Assembly: GCF_003710905.1 (NCBI RefSeq)
Contig: NZ_RHHV01000022.1
Location: forward strand, 1-34,091
Length of the DNA: 34,091 nucleotides
Direction of reading: 5' to 3'
Origin: Brevibacillus parabrevis
Lineage (GTDB): Bacteria > Bacillota > Bacilli > Brevibacillales > Brevibacillaceae
Shown piece after piece: positions 23,252 through 31,145 of the stretch. Position 1 is the stretch's first letter, and each line of letters starts with the position of its first letter. The notes beneath the pieces were generated by a model that saw nothing but the letters and a program-made list of their open reading frames with translations, had not been told where the DNA came from and searched no databases. The position numbers were made by a program, and so were the translations under genes.

Positions 23252-23989
23252 ATGATTGAATTAAAAAATATATCGTTTTCCTACCCGAAGAGTGAAAAGA
23301 AAGCGATCAATCAACTGAATATGAAACTGGAAGCAGATAAGGTCAATGTGGTCATTGGCCTGAATGGGGCAGGGAAAACAACGCTTTTTGATTTGCTGAC
23401 GGGAGTGTTGGCGATTCAGGAGGGCGCGATTGACGGAATCCCGCAAGCGACAGAAATCGTATATCAAACGCAAAGCTTGTACTTTTCCCCCATTTTGAAA
23501 GGCAGGGACATTGCGCGACTTATTTTACATATAGCGGACAGAGCGTTCGATAAAAATCCGGAGAGGTGTTTGTCTCTGATGGATGACCGAGAAAGAGAAC
23601 TGGTCAGGGAGCTTTGGAATCGGAAGTTTGGGCAAATGTCTGTTGGCGAAAGGAAGTGGCTGCTCGTCACCTTGTTTGCCGAGATTAACAAAAGCTTCTA
23701 TTTGTTTGACGAGCCAACGAGTGGGGTTGACCCTTCGGCCAGATTAAAAATATTGAACAAGATTGCGGGCATAGCCAAAAAAGCCGGGCACACCGTTATG
23801 ATGTCGACTCATCAATTGCAGGAGCTGGAATTTATCGATTGCAAAATTTTCATTCTTCATGCGGGGAATGTGAAGTATGCAGGCTCCTACCAGGATTTGC
23901 TGACTACGTACAATACCCCTAATCCGGACAAGGCGTTTCAGTACTGTATCGAAAGCGATGACCGCCCCATGGGAATTGCCCATTACTAA
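23252..23989 (+). CDS. mcbF: ABC transporter ATPase for azole-peptide export (McbF-like)
   Basis: A 245-residue ABC ATPase starting MIELKNISFSYPKSEKKAIN, closely like recalled McbF. It has Walker A GLNGAGKTTL, Q loop EIVYQTQSLYFSP, a variant signature MSVGERKWLLV in place of LSGGQ, Walker B FYLFDEPTSGVDP and H loop MMSTHQL. GGAGAACAG precedes the ATG. It pairs with the McbE-like permease and is followed 19 bases later by a terminator that closes the operon. It likely powers export of the mature azole peptide and may be the only immunity determinant here. Confidence 0.9.
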   Translation: MIELKNISFSYPKSEKKAINQLNMKLEADKVNVVIGLNGAGKTTLFDLLTGVLAIQEGAIDGIPQATEIVYQTQSLYFSPILKGRDIARLILHIADRAFDKNPERCLSLMDDRERELVRELWNRKFGQMSVGERKWLLVTLFAEINKSFYLFDEPTSGVDPSARLKILNKIAGIAKKAGHTVMMSTHQLQELEFIDCKIFILHAGNVKYAGSYQDLLTTYNTPNPDKAFQYCIESDDRPMGIAHY

Positions 23990-24008
23990 CTCCATTCGCT
24001 ATATAAGC

Positions 24009-24048
24009 AAAAGGCATTGTCGGCGGAAGAGAGACAATGCCTTTTCGC
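24009..24048 (+). terminator. Terminator of the azole-peptide operon
   Basis: A perfect 13-bp stem (AAAAGGCATTGTC / GACAATGCCTTTT) with an 11-base loop lies directly after mcbF. Confidence 0.88.
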
Positions 24049-24080
24049 TGTTCAGGCTGAACGCAAACCGGATTTGCTGC

Positions 24081-24800
24081 TTAACGCTCCCAAGTCTTCG
24101 TTAGTTCAATAGCGGGCCAGACTTGCTGCTTGCGGAAGCTGGCGGGACCGATGGCTTGCGGGTCAAAAGCCTTTAGCCGCGCTGATCCCGATGAGCGCAA
24201 ACTGGTCGAGCAGGGTGCGGTCGCATTCCGGGGGCGGGGTGCTGCGAAGCATCTCTGCCATCACTTGAAAAAAAGCCAAAGATGTCCACGCATCTGGTTG
24301 GGTAGCGAGGGAGAGCGACAGGGCGGGCGGCTCTTTGGCTGCGGCCAGCGGTGCTAGAGCAAACTGCTTCTCGAAGGCGACAACCTGCGGCAAGTCGGCG
24401 TCCCTCTTCACCTCCACACGGCCGATGAGCCAGACGTTACGGGTCGGGGCCGTATCACGGGCGTATGCGGCGGAGGATTTCCTTTCCAGTTCGGGCCAAC
24501 GAGCAAGTAGCGTGCTGCCTCCTGCCGGGTTGAGCGGTTGGAGACGTTGCGAAACGTATTCGTGTACACGTCCAGCATTTGCATGGTAAAGTAACGGTTT
24601 TGCGGATTGGCGGGCACGCTCAGCAAGACAGGCGTTCGGGACAAGTCAAGCCAGGCGCTCATGTACAGCGTATCGGAGTTGGGCGTGACGATATCCCGGT
24701 AGGGGGGAGTCGCAAGCGAGTAGTCTGGGGAATAGTGCTATTTTTCTGCACCGTGCTGCGTTTTTATACCAAATCGAACAGCCACCTAAAAGCCGCTCTC
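24081..24800 (-). pseudogene. Decayed DUF1254-domain gene
   Basis: On the minus strand three consecutive frames read as one DUF1254 protein: YRDIVTPNSDTLYMSAWLDL, VLLSVPANPQNRYFTMQML and GRVEVKRDADLPQVVAFEKQF-type segments, then DPQAIGPASFRKQQVW ending TKTWER-stop at 24081. Frame changes occur near 24415 and near 24165 (a T run), and a stop interrupts the part upstream of 24740. DUF1254 proteins are normally about 450 residues with a DUF1214 second half, which is missing. It is non-functional and fills most of the 1-kb gap between mcbF and the DUF2167 gene. The left edge of the remnant is approximate. Confidence 0.7.
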
Positions 24801-25005
24801 CATGGTGGCGCCCCACTGTTCCCCCATCATTCATGGCTTCACCCGATTCATCCGTAGTTCACATGGAGAACAGCATAAGTGCAGCCAGGCTTTTGTGTGA
24901 AAAACGCCCTATAGATAATGAGGAAAAAGTAACAGAAAAACAAATCATTAACCAATTATATCCAGTTAATTTGAATCAATTTTCCCTGTAATTTCTAAAT
25001 TTTCT

Positions 25006-25034
25006 TTGAAATAGGAAAATGATCCCGGTAAGAT
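25006..25034 (+). promoter_or_regulatory. Sigma-A-type promoter of the DUF2167 gene
   Basis: TTGAAA (25006-25011) and TAAGAT (25029-25034) are separated by 17 bases, 39 bases before the ATG. The stretch 24850-25005 before it is AT-rich and holds no gene. Confidence 0.6.
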
Positions 25035-25072
25035 GAGGAGGTTCTTGAATAAACAGGATTGAGGGGTCAGGC

Positions 25073-25963
25073 ATGAAAAGACGAAGTTGGCTATCATTTT
25101 TAGTTGTAAGCATGTTTATGTTCGGAAGTGTCCTGCCTGCGAGTGCGGCAGGGAACTACAACGTTGTCGAGAGCGGAACGAAAGTAGAAATGGAAGGGAA
25201 GTTCTCCTTCACAGTCCCGGAAAATATGATCTTTCTCAATAAAGACGACACGATCAAAATGGAGAAAGAAAATGGCGACATCCCGACCATGAACGAAATC
25301 GGGAGCGTCCATCCGATCGAAGACAGCGAAAATTGGGCGTTGTTTATCGAATACGAAGACACCGGACATATTAGCGACGACGAGCAAAACGAAATCAATG
25401 CCGAAGAACTGCTGCAAAGCTACAAGGACGGCACCGAGGAAGCGAACAAGCAAAGACAGCCGGAGGAGCAGTTTCATGTGATCGGCTGGAATGTAAAGCC
25501 GTCCTATAACGCGGCGACGCATGAACTGGAATACTCCATGCTTGCGGAAACCGCGCAGAAAACCCAGTTTTTGAACTACAAGCTGCAAGTTTTGACGCGT
25601 ACCGGCCATGTTTCTTTCATTCTTGTGACGGACGTTCCAGCGCTCGCGAAGGACAAGCAGACATTGCGGGAAAAAATCTTGAAAAACTTCGTTGTAAAAG
25701 AAGGCCAGCGCTACAGCGATTTTGACGCCAAGACAGACAAGGTCGCTGAATACGGGCTGACTGGCTTGATTCTCGGAGGCTTGGGCGTTGCCGCTGCGAA
25801 GAAGCTGGGCTTCCTCGCCCTGATTCTCGCCTTTGCCAAAAAAGGCTGGATTATTATCGTCGTGCTGTTGGGCGCGATTGGCGGCTTCGTGAAAAAGCTG
25901 TTCAACAAAAAGAAAAACAACGCTGCACCGACCGATTCGGACGAGGAAAAACCGTCCGCGTAA
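25073..25963 (+). CDS. DUF2167-family membrane-anchored secreted protein
   Basis: A 296-residue protein with an N-terminal signal peptide (cleavage likely after PASA, about residue 25). The extracytoplasmic domain carries family blocks GSVHPIEDSENWALFIEYEDTG, SDDEQNEINAEELLQSYKDG and VIGWNVKPSYNAATHELEYS. C-terminal to these is AEYGLTGLILGGLGVAAAKK, then one or two membrane helices (GWIIIVVLLGAIGGFV) and a basic/acidic tail. These match DUF2167, whose function is unknown. GAGGGGTC precedes the ATG. A terminator follows, so it is a single-gene unit. Confidence 0.85.
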   Translation: MKRRSWLSFLVVSMFMFGSVLPASAAGNYNVVESGTKVEMEGKFSFTVPENMIFLNKDDTIKMEKENGDIPTMNEIGSVHPIEDSENWALFIEYEDTGHISDDEQNEINAEELLQSYKDGTEEANKQRQPEEQFHVIGWNVKPSYNAATHELEYSMLAETAQKTQFLNYKLQVLTRTGHVSFILVTDVPALAKDKQTLREKILKNFVVKEGQRYSDFDAKTDKVAEYGLTGLILGGLGVAAAKKLGFLALILAFAKKGWIIIVVLLGAIGGFVKKLFNKKKNNAAPTDSDEEKPSA

Positions 25964-25992
25964 AAGCTCGACAAAACAAAGAACGATTGCCA

Positions 25993-26042
25993 AAAAGACA
26001 GCCGGATTTTTCGCTTTGGGCGAGAACGAGGCTGTCTTTTTC
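25993..26042 (+). terminator. Terminator of the DUF2167 gene
   Basis: An 11-bp stem (AAAAGACAGCC / GGCTGTCTTTT) encloses a loop with a small inner hairpin. It lies 30 bases past the stop and upstream of the DedA start. Confidence 0.8.
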
Positions 26043-26117
26043 ATGCGGAAAGGGAGAGCGGGAAGGGACGAATCTCGCAAAAAAATCGAGAATGACAAGC
26101 AGGCAGGAGGGAATACA

Positions 26118-26750
26118 ATGGAAGAGGAAAACGTTTTTTTGGAGGTAGCCGTGGAACAGCACCTGGACTTTTTTGTGATGAAATACGGATATGTGGGCGT
26201 GTTTTTTTCGCTTGCGCTTGGGGTGATCGGGCTGCCGATTCCCGATGAAGTCTTGATGACGTATACCGGATACGCTGTGTCGCGCGGAGTTTTGCAGATG
26301 CCGTTTGCCGTGCTGAGCGCTTTTTTGGGAGCGGCGGCAGGCATCACCGTCAGCTACTTGATCGCGTCCAAATGGGGGTTGCCGCTTTTGCTCAAAGTGG
26401 GGCCATATTTGCATTTGAATCCGAAAAAGATCGAGTCCACGCAAAAGCTGTTCGCCAAGTACGGCACCTTCTTGTTGATTGTCGGCTACTTTTTGCCGGG
26501 TGTCCGCCACATCACGGCTTACTTGGCAGGGATGTCCGGGATGAAGTATCGCGTCTTCGCGGTGTTTGCCTATACGGGAGCTTTTTTGTGGAGCATCACT
26601 TTCTTGCTTTTGGGCAGAGCGCTGGAAAAAGAATGGTTCAAAGTCACCGTCTATGTCAGGCATTACGGCTTGACGTTTTTGCTGATTGGCGGGGCGATTG
26701 CCATTGCGTGGTACTTGTTGGTGAAGTACAGACAAAGCGTGAAGACATGA
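26118..26750 (+). CDS. DedA-family membrane protein
   Basis: A 210-residue protein with about five membrane segments. DedA (SNARE-associated/VTT) blocks are FSLALGVIGLPIPDEVLMTY, the inner-loop SAFLGAAAGITVSYLIASKWG, FAKYGTFLLIVGYFLPGVRH with the Phe-x-Pro-Gly-x-Arg motif, and ITAYLAGMSGMKYRVF. DedA proteins are proposed to flip phospholipids or undecaprenyl phosphate. AGGAGGGAATACA precedes the chosen ATG; the 34-residue extension upstream overlaps the previous terminator and is rejected. It lacks its own clear promoter in the sequence I examined. Confidence 0.88.
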   Translation: MEEENVFLEVAVEQHLDFFVMKYGYVGVFFSLALGVIGLPIPDEVLMTYTGYAVSRGVLQMPFAVLSAFLGAAAGITVSYLIASKWGLPLLLKVGPYLHLNPKKIESTQKLFAKYGTFLLIVGYFLPGVRHITAYLAGMSGMKYRVFAVFAYTGAFLWSITFLLLGRALEKEWFKVTVYVRHYGLTFLLIGGAIAIAWYLLVKYRQSVKT

Positions 26751-26775
26751 CAGGAAAAAAATGTTGAAAAAAGGC

Positions 26776-26804
26776 TTTACAAACCGACGGTCGGTTTGTA
26801 TTAT
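26776..26804 (+). promoter_or_regulatory. Promoter with embedded TetR-type operator (site 1)
   Basis: TTTACA (26776-26781) and TATTAT (26799-26804) are 17 bases apart. Between and over them lies a palindrome at 26779-26799 with half-site ACAAACCGAC and a single central base. Steric repression by a TetR-family protein is expected. Confidence 0.75.
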
Positions 26805-26866
26805 TAGATCAGAAAGCAATGACTGATTCCATCATTCATAAAAAAGGTGACGAGGAGAGTTGTACC

Positions 26867-27427
26867 GTGATCATGACTTTGTTCTGGATCTTTATCGACT
26901 TGATCCCATTTATCGTAGCGTTTCAAGTGCAGCCGCCGACACTCGGGTTTGCCATCGGCTTCGTTCTCGCCCTGCTGATCTATTTGTTTCAGAAAAAGCG
27001 ATTCGGGGAAGTGACGACGATTATCGCGATCAAAGTATTTTACTTCTTTTGCGGCTTCTGGATTGCCTTGTTCTTCCCTGTGTTTCATCTGTTCGACTTT
27101 ACCCAATTGTTCATGTACGCGATTCTTGCCCTGGCAGCCATCTGGTCGCTGTGCATCAAAAAGCCGTTTACGCTTCAATACGCGAAAAAAGTAGTGCCGG
27201 AGAGCTTCACCACGCATCCGCTGTTTCTCGCCTCGAATTTTTGGTTGACACTTATCTGGGCTGTTGTGTTCGCACTCTCGCTCGTTTGCTCCGTACTGTT
27301 TGCGCTCGCGATGATTTCCGGAGAAACAGGCGTTTTGCTGGTCAATATTTGGAACATCGTCGGGATCGCCGCTACCATCCTCGTGCGTCCAGTAGTGAAG
27401 CGTTACTTTTTGAAAAAGCAAGCCTGA
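26867..27427 (+). CDS. Integral membrane protein in the TetR-operator regulon
   Basis: A product of 186 residues from GTG 26867 (GAGGAG 9 bases upstream); an ATG at 26819 would extend it by 16 polar residues but has a weak site. Five to six hydrophobic helices are seen: FIDLIPFIVAFQVQ, GFAIGFVLALLIYLF, FYFFCGFWIALFFPVF, MYAILALAAIWSL and LIWAVVFALSLVCSVL. A conserved-looking KPFTLQYAKKVVP loop separates the halves. I do not recognise the family with certainty. It shares operator sequence with the efflux genes downstream, so it is probably induced with them. Confidence 0.7.
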   Translation: MIMTLFWIFIDLIPFIVAFQVQPPTLGFAIGFVLALLIYLFQKKRFGEVTTIIAIKVFYFFCGFWIALFFPVFHLFDFTQLFMYAILALAAIWSLCIKKPFTLQYAKKVVPESFTTHPLFLASNFWLTLIWAVVFALSLVCSVLFALAMISGETGVLLVNIWNIVGIAATILVRPVVKRYFLKKQA

Positions 27428-27467
27428 GACGAGGCATCGCATGAACGTGCGAGCCTGATATTTTACC

Positions 27468-27498
27468 CACTAACAAACCGACAGTCGGTTTGTTAGTG
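27468..27498 (+). promoter_or_regulatory. TetR-type operator (site 2) before the efflux operon
   Basis: A perfect 31-bp palindrome with half-site CACTAACAAACCGAC around a central A. The core ACAAACCGAC-N-GTCGGTTTGT is identical to site 1. It lies 24 bases before the EmrA-like start codon. No clear -35/-10 pair was identified around it. Confidence 0.8.
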
Positions 27499-27522
27499 CG
27501 AACAAGGAGGCAATCACCTGTT

Positions 27523-28179
27523 ATGGAAAAGAAAAAACGCAATCCGAAGCTGATTTTGGCCGCCGTTTTTCTGCTGGTCGTCGCTGTAGTCGGCTACTAC
27601 GGTTACCAGAGCTATTTTTACGTCAAAACGGAAGATGCTGTCGTGACGGGCGAGATTTACAAAATTGCCCCCAAGGTGGCCGGAAAGCTGACGCATGTGA
27701 CGGTCGATGTCGGCAGTCAGGTGCAAAAAGACGAGATCGTGGCTGAACAGGAGCAAGTCAACGCGGCAAGTCCGACCCAGGTGGACAGCTTGATGGTCCG
27801 TTCCCCGATCGACGGCGTGATTTTGCAAAGAGCCGCCAAGGAAGGCGAGGTCATTGGTGCGGGCAACACGTTGGCGCTGGTCGTCGACAAGCGGAAGCTG
27901 TACGTGGAAGCGCATGTGGAGGAAGCAGAAGCGGGCTATATCCAGGTCGGGCAGCCGGTCGATATCGTGCTGGATAAATACCCGGGGCAAACGTTCCGCG
28001 GAACGGTCAATCGCATCGGCGAAGCTACCCAGTCGACATTTTCCTTGCTGCCGCCAGTGAATGCGAGCGGAAACTTCACCAAAGTAACCCAGCGTATCGC
28101 TGTAAAAATTACGTTTGACGAGGGGCCGTACGACTTTCAGCCAGGTTTGAATGCCAATGTGTCCATCCACGTGCGATAA
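27523..28179 (+). CDS. EmrA/HlyD-family membrane fusion protein (short form)
   Basis: A 218-residue protein: one N-terminal membrane anchor (PKLILAAVFLLVVAVVGYYG), a lipoyl-like half (KIAPKVAGKLTHVTVDVGSQ), a second half (VRSPIDGVILQRAAKEGEVI) and a beta-barrel domain ending FQPGLNANVSIHVR. The long coiled-coil hairpin between lipoyl halves is almost absent, so it is shorter than E. coli EmrA (about 390). AAGGAGG lies upstream of the ATG. It precedes the MFS pump by 12 bases and probably works with it in drug export. Confidence 0.85.
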   Translation: MEKKKRNPKLILAAVFLLVVAVVGYYGYQSYFYVKTEDAVVTGEIYKIAPKVAGKLTHVTVDVGSQVQKDEIVAEQEQVNAASPTQVDSLMVRSPIDGVILQRAAKEGEVIGAGNTLALVVDKRKLYVEAHVEEAEAGYIQVGQPVDIVLDKYPGQTFRGTVNRIGEATQSTFSLLPPVNASGNFTKVTQRIAVKITFDEGPYDFQPGLNANVSIHVR

Positions 28180-28191
28180 GGATGTGTAGCG

Positions 28192-29751
28192 ATGAGTCCT
28201 CAAGAAAATTTTTGGCCGGGTGTGTTTGCGATCGTGCTTGGTACGTTCATGGCTGTGCTCGATACGAGCATCGTCAATGTGGCGATTCCGGAAATGATGA
28301 ATGTGTTCGGGGCGTCGACGGAGGAAATTCAATGGGTCGTGACCAGCTATACATTGACGATGGCTGCTGTCATTCCGCTGGCCGGGTTTTTGGGTATCCG
28401 GTTCGGCATCAAAAAAAGCTATCTCGCCAGCCTGTTCCTGTTCACACTCGGTTCGCTGCTGTGCGGCCTGGCTGTCAGCAACGGGACGATGATCGCGGCG
28501 CGAATCATTCAGGCGGCAGGCGGCGGACTGATGATGACGATCGGGCAATCGATGATTCAATTCGTCGTCCCGCGCGAAAAAATCGGCCCAGCCATGGGAG
28601 TATTCGGCATCTCGGTCTTTGTCGCTCCCGCTGTCGGGCCGACGTTAAGCGGCTATTTCGTCGAGCATCTCGACTGGCGATTCATTTTCACGGTGAACAT
28701 TCCGTTTGGCATTTTGGCGATGTTTCTGGTGTGGCGCTGCTTGCAGGAAAGCGAAGCGAATCGCAAACAGCCTTTTGATCTGCAAGGGTTTGTCTGGTCG
28801 GCCGTTGCGCTGGTGAGTCTTCTGCTCGCCGTGACGAAAGGCGAGGAGTACGGCTGGGACTCTTTTACGATCGTATCGTTGCTGATGAGTGCCTTGATCT
28901 GCGGGTACATGTTCGTGATGCGAGAGCTGTCGACGGCTCATCCGCTGGTCGATGTACGGTTGTTCGCCAATCGGCAGTTTACGCTCGGACTTTTGGTAAA
29001 CAGTCTGATTATGGTCGGCAATTTCGGCGTCATTTACCTGCTGCCGATCTACTCGGAGAACATGCTCGGTCGCACGGCGATGGATACCGGGCTGATGATG
29101 CTGCCGCAAGCGATTGCCTCCGGGATCGTCACGCCGATATGCGGCATGCTGGCGACGCGCATCGGTTTGAAGCCTTTGATTGTCGGCGGTCTCGTTTTAT
29201 GCATCGTGCCCGGATATTTTTTAACCCAAGTCGATTTGAACACCAGCATGTCGACGATTCACTGGCTGCTTGCCTTGCGCGGGATCGGACTCGGCATGTG
29301 CCTGATGACTTCCATGCAAATTCCGCTGGTGGCTGTATCTGAGCCGGAACGAGTGCCCGCAGCTTCGGTGATCACGAATATTTCCCGGCAAGTGGCTACC
29401 TCGATCGGCATTGCCGGATTGATTTCCTTGTTTACCAGAAGAGGCGCGGTGCACGCGGCACAAATGGGCGAGCAGGTCACGACCACGCGGCAATCCGTCG
29501 TGGAGACGCTGTCCCAATGGCAGCAAATGTACGTGGCAAAAGGCATGTCGCTTTCGGAAGCCTATTCGTCGGCTGTCGGATTGCTCGGTCAACTCGTGCG
29601 AAAATACGCGGCAATCGCTGCGCTGCAAGACAGTTTGTTCGTGGCGGTTCTCGTGCTGGTAGCGGCGTTTTTGACCATGCTGATTGTGAAAGAAAACAAG
29701 GCCGCGCTGCAAGCAGGCCAGGAAGCGAGTCGTTCGGCGATCGTAGATTGA
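28192..29751 (+). CDS. DHA2-family MFS multidrug exporter (EmrB/QacA type)
   Basis: A 519-residue, 14-helix transporter. Family motifs are the helix-1 motif D LDTSIVNVAIPEM, EEIQWVVTSYTLTMAAVIPL, helix-2 to 3 loop FLGIRFGIKKSYL (motif A position), and motif C-like ISVFVAPAVGPTLSGYFVEH. These place it in the EmrB/QacA proton-drug antiporter subfamily. AAGGATG precedes the ATG. It is the core pump of a three-gene operon flanked by two different HlyD-like adaptors. Expression is probably controlled by the TetR-type operator at 27468-27498. Substrates cannot be told. Confidence 0.92.
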   Translation: MSPQENFWPGVFAIVLGTFMAVLDTSIVNVAIPEMMNVFGASTEEIQWVVTSYTLTMAAVIPLAGFLGIRFGIKKSYLASLFLFTLGSLLCGLAVSNGTMIAARIIQAAGGGLMMTIGQSMIQFVVPREKIGPAMGVFGISVFVAPAVGPTLSGYFVEHLDWRFIFTVNIPFGILAMFLVWRCLQESEANRKQPFDLQGFVWSAVALVSLLLAVTKGEEYGWDSFTIVSLLMSALICGYMFVMRELSTAHPLVDVRLFANRQFTLGLLVNSLIMVGNFGVIYLLPIYSENMLGRTAMDTGLMMLPQAIASGIVTPICGMLATRIGLKPLIVGGLVLCIVPGYFLTQVDLNTSMSTIHWLLALRGIGLGMCLMTSMQIPLVAVSEPERVPAASVITNISRQVATSIGIAGLISLFTRRGAVHAAQMGEQVTTTRQSVVETLSQWQQMYVAKGMSLSEAYSSAVGLLGQLVRKYAAIAALQDSLFVAVLVLVAAFLTMLIVKENKAALQAGQEASRSAIVD

Positions 29752-29787
29752 TCGATTTTTCCCCATCACTTATCAGGAGGGTTTCCC

Positions 29788-30933
29788 ATGAAAAAGTATA
29801 AACAGCGGCTGGCTGTATTGGCTGGAAGCGTCGCAATGATCTGCCTGGCTGGTTGCGGATCGGTGCAGCCTGTGGCATTGTCGACAGACACTGTCCAAGG
29901 GGCGCAGGCGACAGCGAAAGAAGCGGGGACGCATGTGTTCAGCGGAAAAATGGTCGGGATTGAAGAGGTGACGATTTTCCCCAAGACAGCGGGCAGAGTG
30001 AAAGCCGTTCTTCACGATACAGGCGACCGGGTAGAAGCAGGTGCTCCGCTTGTGGAGATGGAGACAGTCGAGCTTGCGGCGAGTTTGAGCATGGCCAAAG
30101 CGGAGCTTGCCATGGCACAGGCGAAGTGGGAGGAAGCGAAAAAAGGGCCGAGGGCGGAAGACTTGCAGTACGCAAAAGCGGGCTGGCAACAGGCTGCAAG
30201 CAAGTATGAAGAAGTGAAAAACGGCAAGCGGCCCGAGGAGCTTTCCCAGCTTGCAGCGTCCGAACAGTCGGCGAAATCCGTCTACGAATCTGCCAAAGCC
30301 AAGTATGCGCGGGCCAAAGCTTTATACGAGCAAGGCGGCCTTTCCAGTCAGGGGCTGGACGATGCGCAGACCGCTTTGGCACAGGCAGAAGCGCAGTACG
30401 TGCGAGCCGAGGAAGAGGTAAGGCTGGCCAAACAAGGGGTAACGAAGCCGGCGCTGCAATCGCTTGCCTCCAATGTCGACCAGATGAAGGCGATGTACGA
30501 CAAAACGAAGAACGGGGCGACCAAGGAGCAGATTGCCCAATACGAGGCCAGCGTGCAGAAGGCGCAAGCAGCGGTAGCCAATGCCCAGTACCAGTTGGAT
30601 AACGCTACGCTGAAAAGTCCGATCAGCGGCTACATCAGTACGAAAAATGTGCAGGCAGGCGAAATGGCGAATGCAAACACAGCCGTTATGAGCGTGGTCA
30701 ACACGGATCGGCTGTATGTCGTCATCGGCGTTTCCGAGACAGACATTGCCCGTTTTTCCCCTGAGCAACAAGTCGATGTGGCGATTGAGGCGATCGGGCA
30801 GCACGTCCAGGGGAAAGTGGCGCGAATCAGCCCGAAAGCAGACCCGGGAACGAACATGTACACGGTGAAAATTGTCGTGAGCAACGCAAAAGGCAACCTG
30901 CGCTCAGGCATGACAGGGGTCGTCTCGCTTTGA
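29788..30933 (+). CDS. HlyD-family efflux adaptor lipoprotein
   Basis: A 381-residue protein whose signal peptide ends in a lipobox LAGC (Cys28). A first lipoyl half (FPKTAGRVKAVLHDTGDRVE) is followed by a long alpha-helical coiled-coil rich in Ala/Glu/Lys (about 90-265). Then come the second half (LKSPISGYISTKNVQAGEMA) and a beta-barrel domain ending LRSGMTGVVSL. This is the layout of RND/ABC-type periplasmic adaptors. In a Gram-positive it would be anchored in the membrane outside face. It lies 36 bases after the MFS gene and is closed by a terminator. A second adaptor for one MFS pump is unusual. Confidence 0.88.
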   Translation: MKKYKQRLAVLAGSVAMICLAGCGSVQPVALSTDTVQGAQATAKEAGTHVFSGKMVGIEEVTIFPKTAGRVKAVLHDTGDRVEAGAPLVEMETVELAASLSMAKAELAMAQAKWEEAKKGPRAEDLQYAKAGWQQAASKYEEVKNGKRPEELSQLAASEQSAKSVYESAKAKYARAKALYEQGGLSSQGLDDAQTALAQAEAQYVRAEEEVRLAKQGVTKPALQSLASNVDQMKAMYDKTKNGATKEQIAQYEASVQKAQAAVANAQYQLDNATLKSPISGYISTKNVQAGEMANANTAVMSVVNTDRLYVVIGVSETDIARFSPEQQVDVAIEAIGQHVQGKVARISPKADPGTNMYTVKIVVSNAKGNLRSGMTGVVSL

Positions 30934-30966
30934 TCGCATCGGAAGGAAGTCGCGAAAGGTACGAAG

Positions 30967-31014
30967 AAAGCTCGCAGCAGCGTGAAGGCAATAAACGCTG
31001 CTGCGAGCTTTTTT
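30967..31014 (+). terminator. Terminator of the efflux operon
   Basis: A perfect stem of about 17 bp (AAAGCTCGCAGCAGCGT / ACGCTGCTGCGAGCTTT) is followed by a T tract. Confidence 0.92.
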
Positions 31015-31145
31015 CCTTGCCTGCTGTCCAGACATCTTGTAAAATTAGGAAATATTTGTGGTGTGACGGTCGCTAAAGCCAATGGAATACACGAAGGAAA
31101 GAGGTCGATTGCCGCTAACATTATTCGAACAAGAGAGGTATTGGA

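Noticed and set aside
25100..26819. Long minus-strand open frames (415 and 305 aa)
   Set aside because: They run antisense to the DUF2167 and DedA genes and across terminators, with no recognisable domain.
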